Assembly (NCBI GenBank): GCA_045809925.1
Contig: JBJMWX010000109.1
Span: 1-6,952, forward strand
Direction of reading: 5' to 3'
Length of the DNA stretch: 6,952 nt
From: CADDYX01 sp045809925
GTDB lineage: Bacteria; Verrucomicrobiota; Verrucomicrobiia; Chthoniobacterales; UBA10450
Below are positions 5,236 through 6,952 of this stretch, in pieces. A program made the position numbers and the translations under genes. The notes beneath the pieces were generated by a model. The model did not search any database. It saw only the letters and a list, made by a program, of their open reading frames with translations, and was not told the origin of the DNA. Every line of letters starts with the position of its first letter. The first letter of the stretch is position 1.

Positions 5236-6057
5236 ATGGATCTGAACCACCTCTTTTTGTTCGTGGTAATCGTTTCGACATTGATCGTGCTCGCGCGCGG
5301 CTTCCGCGCGCCGGGCGCGTTGCCATGGCGTCGCGCTCTTGTCGTGCTCGTGATTACCGGCTTGGCATGGTTGGTTGTGCCGGGCGTAGCCGGATGGATT
5401 GCCGTCGCGGGATGGTTTGTTCTCGTGATTCTTCCTGCGCTGATCAGCAACCGTGCGTGGCGACAGCGGGCCGGCGCGCGAGAGCAGCCGCGTCTCACTG
5501 TGGCGGTTGCAACGCTGATGATCCTCAACGCGGTCATGTTTCTCGTGGAAGTGGTGCAAGGCGGCTCAATGAATCCGGCTACGTTGCATCGGCTTGGCCA
5601 GCTCGAGCCGGCGAGCGTCTTGTATCGCCACGAGTACTGGCGCCTGCTCGCCGCGCTTTTCCTGCACTACGGTCCGCTTCATCTTGCCTTCAATCTTTAC
5701 GCCCTTTGGATAATCGGCCCCGGCCTCGAGCGAGTGATCGGCGCGCTGCGATTTAGCGGGTGCTATCTCCTGGCCGGCATCGGCTCCAGCGCGGCAGTCG
5801 TCGTCCTGCGCGCGTACGGATTGACCCGCGCGGATGAGCTGGTCGGGGCATCCGGTTGCGTGATGGGGATCGTTGGAGCGTGGGCCGGATTTCTTCTCCG
5901 GCATCGCGACGCGCCGCTCGCCGGCCGACGATTACAGAACATTGTCATGATCGTCGTGATCCAAACCGCCTTCGACCTGGCGACGCCACAGGTCAGCATG
6001 GCAGCGCACCTGAGCGGCCTGATGATCGGTTTGATCGCCGGTCTCGTAGTCGCGTAA
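5236..6057 (+). CDS. Rhomboid-family intramembrane serine protease
   Basis: This 273-residue polytopic membrane protein would cut other membrane proteins within or next to their transmembrane helices. The rhomboid domain starts near residue 88. The HxxxN motif is His149/Asn153 in GPLHLAFNLYALW, which supports the oxyanion site. The catalytic dyad is Ser206 in VGASGCVMG and His258 in AAHLSGLMIGLIAG. These positions are close to E. coli GlpG (His150, Asn154, Ser201, His254). The EYWRLLAALFLH block before the HxxxN helix is also typical. In front of the core are about two extra hydrophobic segments (5-20 and 36-70) and a basic linker (RNAWRQRAGAR-like, about 72-86), making a longer N-terminus than GlpG's soluble domain. 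The ATG is 20 bases after repeat A and has no good Shine-Dalgarno. It ends with TAA directly followed by TAG. The substrate is unknown. Confidence 0.9.
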   Translation: MDLNHLFLFVVIVSTLIVLARGFRAPGALPWRRALVVLVITGLAWLVVPGVAGWIAVAGWFVLVILPALISNRAWRQRAGAREQPRLTVAVATLMILNAVMFLVEVVQGGSMNPATLHRLGQLEPASVLYRHEYWRLLAALFLHYGPLHLAFNLYALWIIGPGLERVIGALRFSGCYLLAGIGSSAAVVVLRAYGLTRADELVGASGCVMGIVGAWAGFLLRHRDAPLAGRRLQNIVMIVVIQTAFDLATPQVSMAAHLSGLMIGLIAGLVVA

Positions 6058-6067
6058 TAGCGCGTTG

Positions 6068-6095
6068 TTGCTGAGACGATTTATGCTCGTTTAAT
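6068..6095 (+). promoter_or_regulatory. Candidate promoter for the glucan phosphorylase gene
   Basis: TTGCTG (6068-6073) and TTTAAT (6090-6095) are separated by 16 bases in the 55-base gap after the rhomboid gene. They are reasonable -35 and -10 matches to a housekeeping sigma factor. A start near 6102 would leave a leader of only about 11 bases before the ATG at 6113. No terminator for the rhomboid gene is visible, so read-through transcription is the alternative. Confidence 0.3.
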
Positions 6096-6112
6096 AGGCG
6101 CAGGCCTTCTCC

Positions 6113-6952
6113 ATGCCCAATTTCGTTACCTACAACGTCGTCCCGACGCTGCCGGCCGCGCTCGAGCCGCTGCGCGAAATGAGCTTCAACGTCTGGTGGA
6201 CGTGGGAGCCGTCGGCACGCCGCCTTTTCCGCCACCTTGATCCGGAGCTGTGGAACCGCACCAACCACAATCCCGTCCGCATGCTCCAGCTCTCCCGCCA
6301 GTCCCGTCTCGAAGAACTGGCCAGCGACAAGACTTTCCTGCGCGAACTCAAGGAGTCGTACGACGCTTACAAGCGTTACCTCGAGCGTCAGGATACCTAC
6401 GGCAAAACCGGGGCCGGCGCCGCGCTGCACAAACCGGTGGCGTATTTCTCAGCCGAGTTCGGTTTTCATGAATCGATTCCGAATTACTCGGGCGGCCTCG
6501 GTATTCTTTCCGGCGATCACTGCAAATCGGCGAGCGACCTCGACCTGAATTTTGTCGCGATCGGTCTGCTCTACCGGCATGGGTATTTCCGGCAGGAGAT
6601 CGACAAGGAAGGATGGCAGCACGCCGTCAGTCTAAATCAAAATTTCCATCACCTGCCGATCCGCGAACTGCGTACTGGCGACAGTCCGTTGCTGATCAGC
6701 GTCCGGGTGCTCAACGGCGAAGTGCATGCCAAAATCTGGCAACTGCAGGTCGGCCGGATCGTCCTTTATCTTCTCGACACCGACATTCCGGAAAACAATG
6801 CCGAGGATCGGCTGATCACGGCCGAGCTTTACGGCGGCGATCTCGAGATGCGGATGCGACAGGAGATGGTCCTCGGGATCGGCGGTATCCGCGCGCTCAA
6901 TGCGCTCGGCATTGAACCGGAAGTCTTTCATATGAACGAAGGCCACTCGGCC
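6113..6952 (+). CDS. glgP: Alpha-glucan phosphorylase (GT35), N-terminal part; 3' end outside window
   Basis: The enzyme releases glucose-1-phosphate from glycogen or maltodextrin by phosphorolysis, in the cytoplasm, with pyridoxal phosphate as cofactor. The frame is open for all 280 codons from the ATG to the window end. The start fits the bacterial/archaeal TIGR02094-type phosphorylases: an N-terminal DUF3417-like region (residues about 10-100, with LREMSFNVWWTWEPSARRLF), then VAYFSAEFGFHESIPNYSGG (109-128), LGILSGDHCKSASDL (129-143) and the strong ELYGGDLEMRMRQEMVLGIG block (238-257), ending at VFHMNEGHSA (271-280). The PLP lysine and phosphate-binding C-terminal half are beyond the edge. 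This family is distinct from the longer MalP/E. coli GlgP type. No clear Shine-Dalgarno is present. The family is confident; glycogen versus maltodextrin preference is not. Confidence 0.93.
   Translation, partial: MPNFVTYNVVPTLPAALEPLREMSFNVWWTWEPSARRLFRHLDPELWNRTNHNPVRMLQLSRQSRLEELASDKTFLRELKESYDAYKRYLERQDTYGKTGAGAALHKPVAYFSAEFGFHESIPNYSGGLGILSGDHCKSASDLDLNFVAIGLLYRHGYFRQEIDKEGWQHAVSLNQNFHHLPIRELRTGDSPLLISVRVLNGEVHAKIWQLQVGRIVLYLLDTDIPENNAEDRLITAELYGGDLEMRMRQEMVLGIGGIRALNALGIEPEVFHMNEGHSA

Noticed and set aside
5158..5559. Long minus-strand open frames opposite the rhomboid gene
   Set aside because: They are rich in Arg and His with no motif and lie wholly opposite a gene with a full set of rhomboid catalytic residues.
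1..6952. CRISPR array, tRNA or rRNA gene, transposase, phage or defence gene
   Set aside because: I looked for these and saw no regularly spaced repeats, no cloverleaf-like sequence and no matching protein motifs.

Overview
The window is about 7 kb of GC-rich, gene-dense bacterial chromosome. It carries core and housekeeping-type genes and shows no phage, plasmid, transposase or CRISPR signature. It holds seven or eight genes on both strands with short gaps. Weak or absent Shine-Dalgarno sequences at most starts and abundant small palindromic repeats would fit a soil or environmental Verrucomicrobiota (Chthoniobacterales/Udaeobacter-like) genome. That placement is inferred from general resemblance, not from a search.

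Layout, left to right: the 3' part of aroB (3-dehydroquinate synthase, +, cut by the left edge); a palindrome holding the stop codons of both convergent neighbours; an exported N-acetylmuramoyl-L-alanine amidase (-); 28 bp further on, a divergent YmdB/TIGR00282 metallophosphoesterase (+); a secreted TPR protein with a proline-rich tail (+); convergent infC (IF-3, -), apparently using a CTG start behind a good Shine-Dalgarno; a 250 bp gene-free infC leader; a DsbA/kappa-GST-like thioredoxin-fold protein (-); a 186 bp divergent intergenic region filled with repeats; a rhomboid intramembrane protease (+); and the N-terminal 280 codons of an alpha-glucan phosphorylase (+, cut by the right edge). 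The genes do not form one pathway. They are single-gene units of shikimate synthesis, wall turnover, nucleotide or RNA signalling, translation initiation, redox or thiol chemistry, membrane proteolysis and glycogen use.

The least ordinary content is a set of two small repeat families. Family A (core GTCGAGGAATCT) occurs between genes at about 5181-5212. It also occurs as an intact hairpin inside the aroB reading frame (about 59-141), where it is translated in frame as about 28 residues lying in a spot where AroB normally has a shorter linker. This resembles the protein-coding palindromic elements of Rickettsia. Family B (arms like TGTAGG..CG..GTCGCTGA) occurs at 576-641, where it supplies the stop codons of aroB and the amidase, and at 5105-5177, directly beside a family A arm. 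The second notable point is the non-canonical infC start codon, which implies IF-3 autoregulation.
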